Assembly (NCBI GenBank): GCA_930367215.1
Contig: OV884056.1
Location: forward strand, 87,183,285 to 87,247,284
Origin: Pollenia angustigena
Lineage: Eukaryota > Arthropoda > Insecta > Diptera > Polleniidae
DNA length: 64,000 bases
Direction: 5' to 3'
Part shown: positions 54,606 through 64,000 of the stretch, piece by piece
Layout of the letters: each line of letters starts with the position of its first letter
How positions within the stretch are numbered: position 1 is the first letter of the stretch
Position numbers and translations under genes: made by a program
Notes under the pieces: model-generated
What the model was told of the DNA's origin: nothing
Database searches by the model: none
What the model saw: the letters and a program-made list of their open reading frames with translations, nothing else

Positions 54606-55360
54606 GTTGTCATTTTTGTAACATAAAATGAAAATAATTAATAGAAATTTTAGTAACTTCAATACATTTTAAAATATAATTTTTATCAATGAAAATATTA
54701 ATTTTTCAATTTCTAATTATTTTTCGTCATTAGTGTTAGAAATAAGCTTTAAAATGAGATATCATTCATTAAATTTTATGCGGTGGTATGGAAGATATTT
54801 GCAACCGACAAAAAAAAGTGCTTTAGAAATAATATATATGATTTTTGAAGACTGAAAGGAATCTGAGCTTTGAAAAAGCGGAGTTCAGACTTGCGCTAGA
54901 GAAAATGCAAACTATCGTTGCTCTTTTGTTAAATTCAACTAAAAATATTCCGTTATAGGTACTTCATAAAGGTGTTGCGATATTGTGGATTTGCTCTTTT
55001 GTAAAACCATTTGCACCAAACACTCAACTCTGCTATAGTCTATAGTTAATTTGTAAAATTGTGTTCTGTACGAAATACTTCTCGTTTATAGTCAGTCGTT
55101 AATATTCTAGTTCAATCGGTATAGTCTAGTTTGGTGATACATATATTTGAGCTTTCTTTCCAATAATCGTTTGTTGTCATTCACAGTCCAATTGCTAGTA
55201 TGTATTATAATACATACAGCTTGTTCATACATTTTGGTCGTTAAAGTCCAGTCGTTTATATTGTTTACTTTGTTTATAATATAGTCAACTAGTCGTTTCG
55301 TCAATAGCCGTCTGTAACGCAGAAGTCTATAGTCTGATCGTCTATAATCAATGACACAGA
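54606..55360. other. Non-coding; TATAGTC-type short repeats
   Basis: Possibly the body of the Helitron-like element. From 55030 onward, variants of TATAGTC and AGTCGTTTATA recur irregularly on this strand. No gene seen. Confidence 0.45.
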
Positions 55361-55690
55361 GCAACAAAATTTGGGTCATCGCCGCCAACCTCAATACTTG
55401 CAACGCGAAATGAAACTAGACTGCTGGAGAGCAAATCTGCCAAAGTGGTTTGAAAAGCTATCACGGTTTTCCGAAATTCCAGCCCTTGAATTTTTTGAAA
55501 AGGCATTTGGAATAAGTCAAAAAAATATACTAAATAAACTTCTGCGCTATAAAATTATTTTCGATGTCTTTAGTAGAATTGTATGGCAACTCTTTTCTAA
55601 TTTTATTTATGTTTTTTCCAACTTTCACACAAAAGTATACTAAAGCGGCACTTTTTTAGGGTTAAAATGTTTTACGAATATTTTCTGCAT
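55361..55690 (+). repeat. Unknown repeat family D, second copy
   Basis: ATCGCCGCCAACCTCAATAC and CTTGCAACGCGAAATGAAAC match 27604-27530 (minus). Similarity continues to AAAGTATACTAAAGCGGCAC and an AATATTTTCTGCAT block near 55690. An open frame 55371-55643 includes CWRANLPKWFEKLSRFSEI and FFEKAFGISQKNI, which the first copy has only as frameshifted pieces. I cannot identify the protein. Confidence 0.55.
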
Positions 55691-55810
55691 GAAATGTCAC
55701 TAGCATATATGACGAGTTTAAACTACATATAAGCTTAAGTTTAGTTCCACTAAACTAGCGTTTAAACATTAATTGATTTATTAGACATTAGTGTCTTATA
55801 CATATAAAGC

Positions 55811-55900
55811 CGAACTTTAAAAACGAACATGGGTAATTTTACAAGTGCTGTCAGTCGAACTTTAAAAACGAACATGAGTAATTTTACAAGTGCTGTCAGT
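55811..55900. repeat. Tandem duplication, 45-bp unit
   Basis: CGAACTTTAAAAACGAACAT and the following TAATTTTACAAGTGCTGTCA occur twice head to tail, differing at one or two bases. Confidence 0.9.
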
Positions 55901-55949
55901 GAAGAATCTCGCATCACTGGTTACATTAATCGAATTTAATATCAAGCAT

Positions 55950-56025
55950 TATGACTTTATCAGTGAAAATTTGCTTGTATTTGCGACACCGACGATGGTG
56001 GATGGAAAACTATTTGGATTTTAAC
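55950..56025. repeat. Fragment of the TTAA MITE family of 17210-17402
   Basis: GACACCGACGATGGTGGATG and TTTTAACGTCAAGCAC match the inverted interior of 17210-17402 (CACCGACGATGCTGGATGG). The termini are lost. Confidence 0.6.
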
Positions 56026-56149
56026 GTCAAGCACACAAACACGATGTTCGGGCAATAACAAAAAATAATGCCTTTTCACAGAATAATAATTCAAAACATT
56101 AACAAATTATATTTTTCTATAGAATTTAGAATAAGCCCCCTTCCGAAAA

Positions 56150-56225
56150 TCACTTAAATAATCGAGTATAAATTTTAATTCTCGGTGGAGGGTAGTTTCG
56201 GCACAGCCAAATACATTTTACAATT
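56150..56225. repeat. GGGTATA family, terminal fragment
   Basis: GGTGGAGGGTAGTTTCGGCA followed by CAGCCAAATACATTT is the same terminal block as at 29870-29905. Confidence 0.55.
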
Positions 56226-57292
56226 TATTGTGCATAAAAAAACTTGCCTTGGTTATCACATATTCTTTATTTGCTTTTTGATAAAAAGAAAGATGAAACA
56301 AGAATCACAACCCCCCTCCTAAGAAAAGAGAATAATAAAATAATTTTTTAACCTTTAACTTAACGAGAATTTGTAAGACAAGCTAGCTTAAGAAACTTAA
56401 CAGCAACGTCTGTCCATCTGTCTTATGCAACCTCGGATTGAAGTATAAAGTTGTTATTTTTTCAGTTTAAAATTTTTGTGGCACGTTTTACCTTCAACAT
56501 TAAATTCTTAGCATTTGTAAACTTAAAGCGGTGTGCTGGTTTTTTTTTAAATTTTTTTTTAACTTAATATTTCATATACTTTTTACTTTATTTTTAAGGT
56601 TTTGCATTACAATGTTTTCAGTAATAATTTTTTTTTTTTTTTTTTTAGAAAATAAAATTTCTTATAATTCATACCGAAATGAATTGGTTGACTGTCGAAG
56701 GCAAGAAAGTGAAAATTTTGTGACCCACATCTTTTTTTTTTTTTGTTAAACCATCGAGTTCTTTTTGTCACAATTAATTTATTTTATTGTTGCTTTTAAT
56801 TCTTAAGAATTTTTTAGTTTATTAAGCAGAAAAATAATTAATTTTTAATAAATAAGAACAAATTGCTGGAGTAGGTTAAAGGTATCTTTTTCTTTGGTGT
56901 TAAAATTATATTTTTTTTACGATTAATGAAAAGGTAAGCAATTGTAATTGAAATTAATTCTAAGTTGTCCTATAAAAACTCATGTTTATACCCACTACCA
57001 AAAAGTTGGGGTGATTAATTGAATTTGTCATACTGCTTGTAACATATCGAAAAATTTATTAAAGACCCTAAAAAGTTTATAGGCTTGCACCTTCTTTGTC
57101 TCTTGCTGGTAGCAACTTACGAGAAATAGCTTAAAACAAAAATTCTTTTAATAAAAAAGAGTGGTTTACTATTTAAAATAGTTTAAATCGGTCTCTAAAG
57201 CAAGGTTGCCTCTTCGTGAGTAATTACCCGAATTGGCTGTAATTTTAACTGTCGAGAGTAGAGCGTGGGTAATTTCTTATAGGTGTAGATCA
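56226..57292. other. No gene; poly(T) tracts and a GGGTATA-family scrap
   Basis: Very AT-rich with poly(T) near 56629-56646 and 56731-56744. At about 56985-57050, TTTATACCCACTACCAAAAA and TTTGTCATACTGCTTGTAAC look like the start region of the GGGTATA repeat family. Confidence 0.45.
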
Positions 57293-57533
57293 GGGGCCTG
57301 ATTCTGGCAGTCGTGATCGAGTACGTTCTCGACTCGAAATCAATATAATATCTAATTATTTCGGTCAATACTGAACGAATCGGAATTATTTTTTCAGTGT
57401 TGTAAAGCATACGTTTGAGTTTCACAATACTGAAAAAATAATTTTGATCGTTCAGTATCAACTAAAAGAATAAGAAATAAAATTACTTTCGAATCGAGAA
57501 AGTACTAGATCACGACTGCCAGAATTAGGCCCC
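57293..57533. mobile_element. Palindromic MITE with GGGGCCTRATTCTGGCAG termini (241 bp)
   Basis: GGGGCCTGATTCTGGCAGTC and, inverted, GGGGCCTAATTCTGGCAGTC continue through GTGATC and TCTCGA. The centre also folds (CTGAAAAAATAATT against AATTATTTTTTCAG). No clear direct repeat flanks it. Confidence 0.75.
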
Positions 57534-57587
57534 AGGTGTAATTTGAATTAATTTTCTTTCTTAGAAAATACTTCCATAGGTAAATAT

Positions 57588-59118
57588 TAGGGAATTCAAT
57601 TAATCGACCTTTTGCAGTAATCGGTTAATCGCTCGATTAATTAACCGAGGTTTTGGTTTAATCGGTTAGTTTTGTTTTTGATCGGTTAACCGGTTAATCA
57701 AGTTTTTTTTATAAATTAAGTAATTTCAATATATAAAAATGTATTAATTGTTTAATATTTGGAGTTTATTAGTAAAAAAAAAAAAAACAATAACATAGTA
57801 AACATAACAATTCTTGAACTAAAACGAGCAAACAAAAAACAATTCATAAATATGTTTTTATATGTTTTCAATTAAAACACAAGGTGTGCTATCAAGACAT
57901 ATCGTCATAATATCTATCATAAATAATATTTTACAATTGTTTAAAATAAATATTGTTGTGTTTCAAACAAAAACAAAATTGTAATGCTGTATTCATTGAT
58001 TCGTCATAACTGTATAGTAGAAAACAGTCATATCGTCGGCTTAATATGCAAACCCGCTTACTCACGTTCAGCACATTTTACAGGAGAGACAAAAAACTTT
58101 TTATTTTTTCATATTTACAGCTTGATAGAAAATTAAAAATTCAGTAAGTTTTACGCGCTTCAAGACTTATGGCGATTTCTTTTCTGAGAAAAATGTTGCA
58201 TTAATGTTACATGGGGTCTTCACCTGACAATTTTTTGTCATAATAAACGTCAAACTTCATATAAAAAAAACGCTGACAAAAATTTTCAAGTTTTTTTATA
58301 TGGAGTTTGACGTTTGGTATGACAAAAAATTGTCAGGTGAAGACCCCATGTAACATTAATGCAACATTTTTCTCAGAAAAGAAATCTCCATTAAATAGAA
58401 GAAAAACTACGTGCTGGTCGACGAGGCGTATCTTTTTCTACCACGGCATCAAAATCTCAATTTACATTAACAGTGGATATAGCCGGTTTGCATATCAAGC
58501 CGACGATATATATTTCTTGTAATTATTTTAAGACACAAGGCTTTATGACTATCTTGTGAATCCCCCAAATAAGTATTTATAAGAAAATAAACTGAGAAAA
58601 TTTTATTAGTTATTTCAATGGTTAAAAAGAGATCTTATAAAATAATCATTTAGAAAAGTAATTTTGACAAAACTTGATCTAAGGATGAGAAGATATGTAT
58701 GAGAAACGTGAAACAAAAAAGTGGTGTTGAAAATCAAACATTTAATCCATTTTTCGCCACACTCCTGCTAATCGACGATGAAGATAAAAAAAATTGAAAA
58801 ACATTTTAATTTTAGTCACCGGTCGGCGGAAAATGGGTTAAAATGAAGGTCACTACTGAACACCTTCTGTGTTTGTAAAAAAAAAATATTTTCTTAACAC
58901 ATACATTTTGTACATGAGACGAAACAAATAATTAAAAACACAAAAAAATATGTTATAATACTATAAAAAAATTTAAATTTTTGTAACATCTGTTAATCGA
59001 CTGTAAATTAACCGGTTTAATCGTTAATCGAAAAACGTCAATTTGAAATCAACCGATCATTTAATCGGGTAATAATCAATGGGTTAACCGATTGACGGTT
59101 AACCGAATGAAAACCCTA
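57588..59118. mobile_element. Non-autonomous hAT element (1531 bp)
   Basis: Termini TAGGGAATTCAATTAATCG and, inverted, TAGGGTTTTCATTCGGTTA are flanked by an exact 8-bp repeat GTAAATAT (57580-57587 and 59119-59126). Multiple TCGGTTAATCG/TTAACCG motifs fill both subterminal regions (57600-57705 and 58990-59105). The core contains a palindromic MITE (58033-58506). No hAT transposase is detected. Confidence 0.85.
58033..58506. mobile_element. Palindromic element nested in the hAT (474 bp)
   Basis: Outer ends TCGTCGGCTTAATATGCAAA and, inverted, TCGTCGGCTTGATATGCAAA lie between TA dinucleotides. The centre is a near-perfect inverted repeat of about 105-bp arms (58170-58275 against 58285-58392) containing ACATGGGGTCTTCACCTGAC and ACGTCAAACT. 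Confidence 0.8.
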
Positions 59119-59404
59119 GTAAATATAGATTTTCAAAAGCTTGAAAATTTCGGCAGATGGAGTCTTTTATTTCGATTAAGATGAGTTTCATAGTGATTTG
59201 GAACTCGAAGTTTATGGGAAAAAGTAATACAAACTAAAAATTAACCTATAGAATTTATATTTCGATTTTTCCAAGACATAATAAATTTTACTTTGGCACT
59301 TTCACACGCTTTAATTGAAAGAACATTTAGCGCTTTTTACAGTTGTAAAACTGATTAGGGAAAGAGACGGTTTCCTGAAACTATTACAGGAATTTTTTTT
59401 TAAT

Positions 59405-60290
59405 AAATTACATAGATATAAAGAGTGTTTTTTTTACCATATGAAACTTAAAATTGCAAAAACACAAAAATAATAAATTTTATTCAATACATGGCATAAA
59501 CATTTGAAACAGATTTTGGGCATATATGTAGGTCCGCGATTGTCCTTGACGAAACACATTGTAGATGTCCCATTTTTGGCTACTTTTTTGAGCATTGCTG
59601 GCTGTAGGTCATAAAAAATAAGAACAAAGTTGGCCACCAAGGTGTCAATCAGCAAAAACCAGTAACTTCACATAGCCTGACGAGAGGTGTCACATCGTAC
59701 GACCCTAAAGACTTAAGCCCTTATGGCACTTCATTTTTTATTCAGGAAACAACTTAGCCAGCCCTGTTCTTCTAATTTTATTAAATGTTGCCAACTTTTT
59801 GTTTATGAGACACCTAAAAACAAAAAGCGGTAAATCGCTGAATTTGCCCATAAACCGCTGATTCAGCAACACTTTTAATATTTCAAGCTTGAAATGTCAA
59901 TTTTAAGTTGAATAATTTTACATTTTTTTTGACATAACTTAATTTTATTATCGATAACTTTAGTAAAACGTTTGACAGCTTGCCATTTATCTTAAAACAG
60001 CTGAACTCTTCGCACTTAGTAAATTTTTCTATTACTTTATATTTGCACTGTTCACCAAAACTTGAACAATGCATTAAAAATTTAGTGTCATAAGGGCTTT
60101 ATTAACGGGTTATTTTCTCGAAATTAACCTTTCGGCTAAATTTTTGAAAAAGTAAGGTTCGCCATTAAAATCATAAAGTCGCCTATAAGTTGCACGAATC
60201 GATATCTGATTTTCAAAATGAATTTGGATAATTTGGTAGCGTTGTTCAAGCATGAATCTATTCATGATAATTTGCCAGAACATACTGAAA
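59405..60290 (-). pseudogene. Mariner transposase, N- and C-terminal remnants
   Basis: Minus strand. Near 60264-60150, MNRFMLEQRYQIIQIHFENQ and RATYRRLYDFNGEP form the N-terminal helix-turn-helix start. Near 59640-59470, LQPAMLKKVAKNG, DNRGPTYMPKICFKC form the C-terminal end. The intervening catalytic domain is gone, replaced by about 500 bp of unrelated AT-rich DNA. A decayed GAGTGTTTTTTTTACC near 59421 may be the left terminus. Confidence 0.65.
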
Positions 60291-60643
60291 TAATTGTCAA
60301 AAAATTAGTGCAGTATAACAGTTTGTTTGAGAGTTAATTCTTTTGTAAATTCCATCGAACTTAAAACGAACCTTTGAACCCTTTCCTATATATGTGTATA
60401 TCTTCTTAAGACCCTGGGTACACATATTTGTACCTTAACTTATTTCAAGTTTTAAGGACTAACGACATCGTGTGTCAACTAGAAACAGTTTTATTACTTA
60501 CTTTAAGCTACGAAAGAAGATATCAAAAGATAGTACATAGTGCTAAGAAGTTTAAGCCCATATTTTTGCATTTGAATTTAAAAGTTTGAAAAAACCAAAC
60601 TGTTTGGATATTGTTCCTCAATAACTAATCGTTAAGACCTGAA
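60291..60643. other. No gene seen
   Basis: Spacer between the mariner remnant and the Jockey insertion; includes one copy of the 10-bp target at its end. Confidence 0.4.
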
Positions 60644-60653
60644 GTACACATAT

Positions 60654-62212
60654 TTTTTTTTTTTTTTTTTCATATTTTATTTATTGAATCTTTTCTTAAC
60701 TGAAATTGACAATAAGTTTTTCAAATCTTAAAATTCTAAATTATTTTATGAGGTAACGTGCCAATGCAAGTTGCCAATTAGATGTGAGAGGAGGTAATGC
60801 ATTGTTTATTATAGTGTTGCCAGATCTAGCGTGTCTTTTCTTTTTAGACGCCTATGTCCATCGCTAGAAAGTAAGTTTTGAGCTAAGGAATTTGGATGCA
60901 CTAACAGCTTATTAACATATTTAATACAGCTCTCCCGAGCTACTGTGATGACGGTAGAAATACTTAAGTCCTTGTGAAGGTTAGCATTCCTTACGTACCA
61001 GGGAGCTCCAGTAATTATTCTCAAAATCTTCGATTGTCTTCTTTGAAGTTTTTCAATATTTGTAGCGCATGCTGTTCCCCAGAGTTGGATTCCATAGGAC
61101 CAAATTGGTTTTATTATTGTGTTGTATATAAGGACTTTATATTCCAAATTAAGGGTGGATCTAGAGTTTAAGAGCCACATTAGTTGAACGGTCTTTAATT
61201 TGATTTGAGTTATTTTTGCTTCAATGTGTCTGCTCCACGTGAGTCGCCGATCTAGGTGTATTCCTAGGTATTTAACATGATTCTGTTGAGGAATTTGTAC
61301 GTTATTAATTTTAATTGGGGTGCAGTCATGTTTTCTGAGGGTAAATGTAATGTGGGTACATTTAACGGGATTGACATTAATTTTCCATTTGTCAAGCCAG
61401 ATTTGAAGTTCGTTAATGTGATTTTGCAATAGCTTTGATGCTTCTACTGGGCAAGAATGGGTACTTATAATGGCAGTATCATCGGCAAATGTAAATGTTT
61501 GGGTTTTTAAGTGAGTTGGCATATCTGCAGTATACAAGACATATAAGAAAGGACCAAGAATACTGCCTTGGGGTACACCAGCTTTTACAGAACAGGATCT
61601 GGATATAGTATCTTTTACTTTGATTGTAAATGACCGATTTGACAAGTAATTTTTAAGAAGTAAGTGTGTACTAGGTGGTAAAATGCAAGAGATTTTAGAT
61701 ATAAGCCCTTCGTGCCACACTTTGTCGAAGGCTTGAGCTATATCAATGAATAGAGCCGAACAATATTGCTTTGCTTCGAAAGTTTGTCTTATTAGTGTGA
61801 CAATTCGGTGCACTTGTTCTATTGTGTTGTGACTTTTGCGGAATCCAAACTGATGCTGAGGAATGATACGATGTTCGTTGGCATAAGGAATAATAAGGCT
61901 TAGAAGTAGTTTTTCATATAATTTTGATAATATTGACAGCAAGCTAATTGGTCTATATGATGTCGTTTGTGTTAAGTCTTTGCCAGGTTTCGGGATCATA
62001 ATTATTTGTGATTTTTTCCAGGTTGTGGGAAAGTGCCCTGTTCGATTTATGCCGTTGAATATGTATATAAGTACTTTTAACGCACATTCGGGCAGTTCTT
62101 GGATCATTTTGGCAGTAATTTTGTCATGGCCGGCAGATTTTTTGACTTTTAGCTCTTTAATGGTTAGTTTTAATTCTGGGAGTCTAAAATGAATTGGGTT
62201 AAGTGGATAATT
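60654..62212 (-). mobile_element. Jockey-like LINE insertion, 5' truncated, young
   Basis: Flanked by an exact 10-bp direct repeat GTACACATAT (60644-60653 and 62213-62222). Its 3' end (left) is a poly(A) of about 17, read here as T from 60654, preceded on its strand by ATTCAATAAATAAAAT with overlapping AATAAA signals. It is truncated at the 5' end inside ORF2, as is usual for target-primed reverse transcription. The reading frame is uninterrupted over its whole coding length, so the insertion looks recent. Confidence 0.9.
60809..62212 (-). CDS. Jockey-like LINE ORF2, reverse transcriptase to C-terminus (partial)
   Basis: Reverse transcriptase of a non-LTR retrotransposon; it would copy the element RNA at a nicked target. 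Visible RT blocks are AGHDKITAKMIQ, IMIPKPGKD...SYRPISLLS, HQFGFRKSHNT, ALFIDIAQAFDKVWH, AGVPQGSILGPFLY and the catalytic TFADDTAI, followed by KYLGIHLDRRLTWSRHI and GIQLWGTACATNIEKLQRRQ. The frame stays open to a stop at 60809. The first residues of the longest frame (upstream of NYPLNP) come from flanking DNA, so the ATG at 62233 is not a real start. The N-terminal endonuclease domain is missing, so it is not autonomous. The RT blocks themselves are intact. Confidence 0.9.
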   Translation of the reverse strand, partial: NYPLNPIHFRLPELKLTIKELKVKKSAGHDKITAKMIQELPECALKVLIYIFNGINRTGHFPTTWKKSQIIMIPKPGKDLTQTTSYRPISLLSILSKLYEKLLLSLIIPYANEHRIIPQHQFGFRKSHNTIEQVHRIVTLIRQTFEAKQYCSALFIDIAQAFDKVWHEGLISKISCILPPSTHLLLKNYLSNRSFTIKVKDTISRSCSVKAGVPQGSILGPFLYVLYTADMPTHLKTQTFTFADDTAIISTHSCPVEASKLLQNHINELQIWLDKWKINVNPVKCTHITFTLRKHDCTPIKINNVQIPQQNHVKYLGIHLDRRLTWSRHIEAKITQIKLKTVQLMWLLNSRSTLNLEYKVLIYNTIIKPIWSYGIQLWGTACATNIEKLQRRQSKILRIITGAPWYVRNANLHKDLSISTVITVARESCIKYVNKLLVHPNSLAQNLLSSDGHRRLKRKDTLDLATL

Positions 62213-62222
62213 GTACACATAT

Positions 62223-62805
62223 GTGCACCTCATTTTTCTACCATTTTAAGTAAAAAAAAATTAAAAAAAATAAAAATAGTTAATAAACCCTTTACTCAAT
62301 CGGTTCAGTTCAGATCTTAGAGGATATGCAACCAAATGTGCAAGTTGAACACCTTTTTTAAGTGTTTTGTTAATTTATTTTAACTGCCGTATTCATAAAA
62401 AATTAAAATGGATTTGAAATGTTTTTTAAGACAAATTTTTATGAAAATTTTTATGAAAATTTTGCCTATCTATCACTTACAATTACTTAACAATTTTTTG
62501 ATTTTAAAAAACTGAACCGCAACAGAAAAGAAAAACTAATCAATATCACAGGTTTTTTATTAACAAAAACAAATCAGGTGATTCGTAACAGAAAAGACTA
62601 ATTGAGCCTTTTCACTGCAGTTAAGGTACTTTTAGACGAGATGTATTTTGCAGTGGCTTTGCCAGATGTAAAAACCAAATGTAATTGCGCATTTATCCTT
62701 AATTTGAAAATACAGAAGTCTTATAATTTCTGTTTTCACACTTTTGTTTTGGTTTTCATCGGACATAACCTAAAAACATTTACAATTCACTTTTGATTTT
62801 ATTTC
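62223..62805. other. No gene seen
   Basis: AT-rich flank of the Jockey insertion; a 64-codon frame (62602-62796) has no recognised domain. Confidence 0.4.
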
Positions 62806-62846
62806 AGTCAGATGGTTTATCAGTTCAGTCAGATGGTTTATCAGTT
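62805..62846. repeat. Tandem duplication, 21-bp unit
   Basis: CAGTCAGATGGTTTATCAGTT is present twice head to tail. Confidence 0.9.
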
Positions 62847-62859
62847 CAAAATTGAACAC

Positions 62860-63035
62860 GCTCTAATTGAAAAATGTTACATCTATTTTTCACTTTTTGC
62901 ACATACGAATGAGAAACATGATACTTTTTGGCCAAATTCTGCACAGACGCATTAGGTTTTAAAATCATTTTCCTTTTAATGTGTTGCGCTAATTTTAATC
63001 CAGTAGGTCGACCAGATCCGGTATTCTATCGATTG
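62860..63035 (-). pseudogene. Tc1/mariner transposase DNA-binding fragment
   Basis: Minus-strand translation reads GSGRPTGLKLAQHIKRK, then MILKPNASVQNLAKKYHVSH and SYVQKVKNR. A GRP-type hook followed by a helix-turn-helix of this spacing is typical of Tc1/mariner transposases (paired-like domain). No catalytic part remains. It is distinct from the other mariners in the window. Confidence 0.65.
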
Positions 63036-63469
63036 ACTGGTAGGTACCTACTTCTGAAATCGAATTATAACATATCTAGAGGTTGCCCTGGGCGTCTCAG
63101 ATAATTTTCCTATACTTACATAGGAAAGAGTAGGATTTTGTAAAAATATTTTTCCAAACTTTTTTTTCTGTGTTTTTCTAATTTAACTCTTGATGCCGTG
63201 ACTCACATTTAAAATTAAAAATTAGATTTGTTGTACACAGACAAGAAAATTAACGGGATTTTTTTAATGGTGTATACAAAAGTCTTGTTATTTAAATTCA
63301 ATTATGTAAATTTTATTTGATTCTAACCTTCACATGTCGTCTAAGACCACCTTTATTGCATTAAGCCCCAATACTGCCAGAATTTTTTTTAAAAAATGCC
63401 AACGCAATAAAAAAAATTCAGTTGCTTTCCACATTAAAAAAGTTTTTATCTACCAAAATTCTTATAATT

Positions 63470-63980
63470 TTTTTTTACCCTCCACCACAATTAGTTGTGA
63501 AGAGGGTATATTAAGTTTGTCATTCCGTGTGAAACTTTTTTATTATTCATCTCAGACCCCATAAAGTCGATTTAAGTCGATTTAGCCATGTCCGTCTGTC
63601 TGTCCGTCTGTTGAAAACACGCTCACTTTCGAACAACTCAAAAGAAATGAACAAACTTGGTGCAAAATTGTTTGAAGTTATCCTAAGCAGTTTGGGATTG
63701 AAATCCAGCAAAATCGGTTCAGTAGGACCAGAGCTATTAATCAAAATGTGGAACCACCACCTAAAAAATTTATAAATTTGTTACAAAAAATAACATAAAT
63801 GGTGGAACAAGGCACGGAATTAGATAAGATTCTGCGAAAATTTGTTTTATTTAACTGGAAATCACGCTGTTAAATTTCTTGAAGATCCGTTTATAATTTA
63901 CCCTAAGCCCCATATAAACACTACTCCCGGAAAACAGTACGCCTAAAACCGTAAAAAATAACGCTAGCGTAACAAAATTT
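63470..63980. repeat. Dispersed repeat, GGGTATA family, to window end
   Basis: GAGGGTATATTAAGTTTGTC, ATTCCGTGTGAAAC, CATGTCCGTCTGTCTGTCCG and GAACAACTCAAAAG match the 29-kb copy in order. It runs to about the CCCATATAAACACTACTCC block near 63910; the window ends soon after. Confidence 0.65.
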
Positions 63981-64000
63981 GGTACGTCACAGTTTTTTAG

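Overview
This is AT-rich eukaryotic, very probably insect, repeat-dominated DNA; I infer a higher dipteran. The evidence is indirect: dense mariner, hAT, Harbinger-like and Transib DNA transposons, Jockey and RNase H-bearing LINEs, many short palindromic MITEs, and CAA/CAG and poly(A/T) microsatellites. I find no convincing host protein-coding exon, rRNA or intact tRNA. Every recognisable protein-coding stretch belongs to a transposable element, so the window is probably intergenic or deep intronic.

The most notable content is three elements related to RAG1/Transib, the DDE recombinase family behind V(D)J recombination. Copy A (2681-5743, minus) and copy B (13854-15429, plus) are one family with shared termini. 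They have 5-bp target duplications (CAACG and CGACG). One end has a 23-nt gap and the other a 12-nt gap between a CACACTG-like heptamer and an A-run. Copy C (33226-36193, plus) is a second family with a CGGCG duplication. It has CACTGTG/CACAGTG termini and a broken transposase that keeps RAG1-like blocks, including a GCDG aspartate, a CxxC pair and an SEEAQE/NK glutamate block.

Layout. 1-10 kb: RTE-like LINE debris, a 760-bp MITE, Transib A (carrying a perfect 241-bp-arm palindrome), a deleted mariner, and an RNase H LINE split by a MITE. 10-20 kb: MITEs, Transib B inside a LINE fragment, a poly-G-ended MITE, and a 1.4-kb long-TIR element. 20-33 kb: an R1-like LINE tail, two mariners of one family (one nearly full length, 30080-31361), and an unknown repeat family with a small ORF interrupted by a 1.2-kb TIR element that itself holds two MITEs. 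33-43 kb: Transib C, a pogo-like MITE nested in another MITE, a tRNA-Ser-like SINE, and two mariner remnants. 43-50 kb: a hAT inserted in a tRNA-like SINE, then a nested stack (MITE in a Jockey LINE in an RNase H LINE, plus a second MITE). 50-64 kb: a Foldback-like palindrome of 82-bp units, a Helitron-like 3' end, a hAT with a nested palindrome, and a young 5'-truncated Jockey copy with an open reading frame and a 10-bp duplication.

Nothing here forms an operon or pathway. The links between features are insertion order (who sits inside whom), which often allowed the pre-insertion sequence to be read across exact target duplications. All family assignments were made by eye; motif and boundary observations come directly from the sequence.
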